Positions 5,592-6,545 of a DNA stretch of 6,545 bases are shown in pieces. The notes under the pieces were generated by a model. The model had not been told where the DNA came from. It saw nothing but the letters and a program-made list of their open reading frames with translations, and made no database searches. Position numbers and translations under genes: made by a program. Position 1 is the first letter of the stretch. Every line of letters starts with the position of its first letter. Origin of the DNA: CAYWKS01 sp964458935. Lineage in GTDB: Bacteria > Planctomycetota > Phycisphaerae > Phycisphaerales > Zrk34. The stretch spans positions 1-6,545 of the forward strand of contig CAYWKS010000056.1 of the NCBI GenBank assembly GCA_964458935.1. The letters run 5' to 3'.

Positions 5592-6545
5592 ATGGCCGAC
5601 CTGTTCGCCGAGCGACGAGAGAAGATGCTGCGCAGCGCCGAGCCGCTGGCGGTGCGGATGCGGCCGCGGTCGCTCGACGAGTTCGTCGGGCAGGAGCACT
5701 TCCTCGGCGAGGGCAAGCTGCTGCGGCGGATGCTCCAGGCCGACCGGCTGACCAGCGTGATCTTCTACGGCCCGCCGGGCACGGGAAAGACCACGCTCGC
5801 CGAGGTCATCGCCCGCTCGACCGATCGCCACTTCGAGCGGGGCAACGCGACGACGATGGGCGTCAAGGACGTCCGCGGCGTGCTCGACGGGGCGACCGAG
5901 CGGCTGACCGCCACCGGCCGAAAAACCATCTTCTTCCTCGATGAGATCCACCGCTTCAACCGCGCCCAGCAGGACGTGCTGCTCGGCGACGTGGAGCGCG
6001 GCGTCGTGACGCTCATCGGGGCGACCACCGAGAACCCGTTCTTCGCCGTCAACAGCCCGCTCATCAGCCGCTCCCAGGTCTTTCAGTTCCACCCGCTCGA
6101 CGAGGACGCGGTCGCCGCGCTCGTCCGCCGCGCCATCGCCGACCCCGACCGCGGGTTCGGCCGGCTCGACCTCCGCGTCGACGACGAGGCGATCGACCTG
6201 TGGGCGACCATGTGCGACGGCGACGCACGCCGCGCCCTGGGCGCCCTCGAGATCGCCGTGCTCTCTGGGGGCGACCGCGCCGCGCCCGCCGCGGCCGCGG
6301 CCCCCGAACCCCACGCCCCCGACGCCCCGCCCATCCACATCGACCGCGACACCGCCGAGCAATCCATCCAGCGCAAGGCCCTGGAGTACGACCCGCCCGG
6401 CGCCACCCACTACGACGTGCTCTCCGCGTTCATCACGTCGATGCGCGGCAGCGACCCCGCCGCCGCCGTCTACTGGCTGGCCCGCATGCTCGAAGCCGGC
6501 GCGGACCCGCTGTTCATCGCCCGTCGCATCGCCATCCTCGCCAGC
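5592..6545 (+). CDS. rarA: Replication-associated recombination protein A (MgsA family AAA+ ATPase), 3' end missing
   Basis: RarA (MgsA in E. coli, Mgs1/WRNIP1 in eukaryotes) is a clamp-loader-like ATPase that acts at stalled replication forks with SSB and recombination proteins. The 318 codons seen are uninterrupted. The N-terminal RMRPRSLDEFVGQEHFLG (22-39) is the family signature, followed by Walker A GPPGTGKT (60-67), Walker B IFFLDEIH (113-120), sensor 1 GATTEN (143-148) and sensor 2 GDARRAL (210-216). From about 270 the C-terminal lid and tetramerisation region begins, with YDVLSAFITSMRGSDP (274-289) and DPLFIARR (305-312). E. coli RarA has 447 residues, so about 120 should follow outside the window. 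An Ala/Pro-rich insert at about 229-247 lengthens the loop after sensor 2 compared with the E. coli protein. The ATG at 5592 is chosen because the protein then starts MADLFAERRE just ahead of the conserved block. Confidence 0.97.
   Translation, partial: MADLFAERREKMLRSAEPLAVRMRPRSLDEFVGQEHFLGEGKLLRRMLQADRLTSVIFYGPPGTGKTTLAEVIARSTDRHFERGNATTMGVKDVRGVLDGATERLTATGRKTIFFLDEIHRFNRAQQDVLLGDVERGVVTLIGATTENPFFAVNSPLISRSQVFQFHPLDEDAVAALVRRAIADPDRGFGRLDLRVDDEAIDLWATMCDGDARRALGALEIAVLSGGDRAAPAAAAAPEPHAPDAPPIHIDRDTAEQSIQRKALEYDPPGATHYDVLSAFITSMRGSDPAAAVYWLARMLEAGADPLFIARRIAILAS

Noticed and set aside
5574..6410. A 278-codon minus-strand frame opposite rarA.
   Set aside because: It is the antisense shadow of a motif-complete RarA and its product is Gly/Val/Asp-rich without a domain.

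Overview
This is a compact, very GC-rich window (roughly two thirds G+C by eye) of ordinary bacterial chromosome with six protein genes that can be placed in families or clearly read as coding, plus one candidate microprotein gene. The protein style fits a planctomycete, possibly the Phycisphaerae: a GlmS with HAEGMPAAEMKHGP, a RarA whose N-terminus reads FVGQEHFLGEGKLLRR, and starts that often lack a Shine-Dalgarno site. That assignment is inference from remembered family style, not a search. No phage, transposon, CRISPR, tRNA or rRNA signal was seen.

Layout. 1-1540 (minus): the first 513 codons of glmS, cut off by the window edge. 1541-1694: glmS leader with a TACAAT -10 candidate and small hairpins. 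1695-2063 (minus): a NifX/NifB-type FeMo-cofactor-binding-fold protein with a Cys/His-rich tail. 2064-2248: divergent control region. 2249-2446 (plus): a 65-residue CDGSH iron-sulfur protein. 2447-2503: short convergent gap with a stem-loop. 2504-3751 (minus): a WaaG-like GT4 glycosyltransferase. 3752-3843: divergent gap. 3844-4746 (plus): a calcineurin-like metallophosphoesterase. 4747-5591: the least understood stretch, holding a promoter-like sequence, a membrane-protein gene that looks frameshifted near its 3' end, a 36-codon Arg/Lys-rich open frame and a strong stem-loop. 5592-6545 (plus): the first 318 codons of rarA, cut off by the window edge.

How the genes may relate. GlmS makes glucosamine-6-phosphate, the entry to UDP-GlcNAc for peptidoglycan and lipopolysaccharide. 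The WaaG-like glycosyltransferase is plausibly also an envelope enzyme, and the phosphoesterase diverges from it across 92 bases, but no shared pathway is proven. The NifX-like and CDGSH genes diverge from one 185-base region and both encode small likely metal or Fe-S binding proteins, so co-regulation is a reasonable hypothesis. RarA belongs to replication-fork maintenance and is probably an independent unit.

No new multi-gene system is evident. The points most worth checking are the apparent +1 frameshift that hides a third membrane helix in the hypothetical gene, the Arg-rich microprotein after it, the divergent NifX-like/CDGSH pair, and the hairpin that covers the glmS ribosome binding site.
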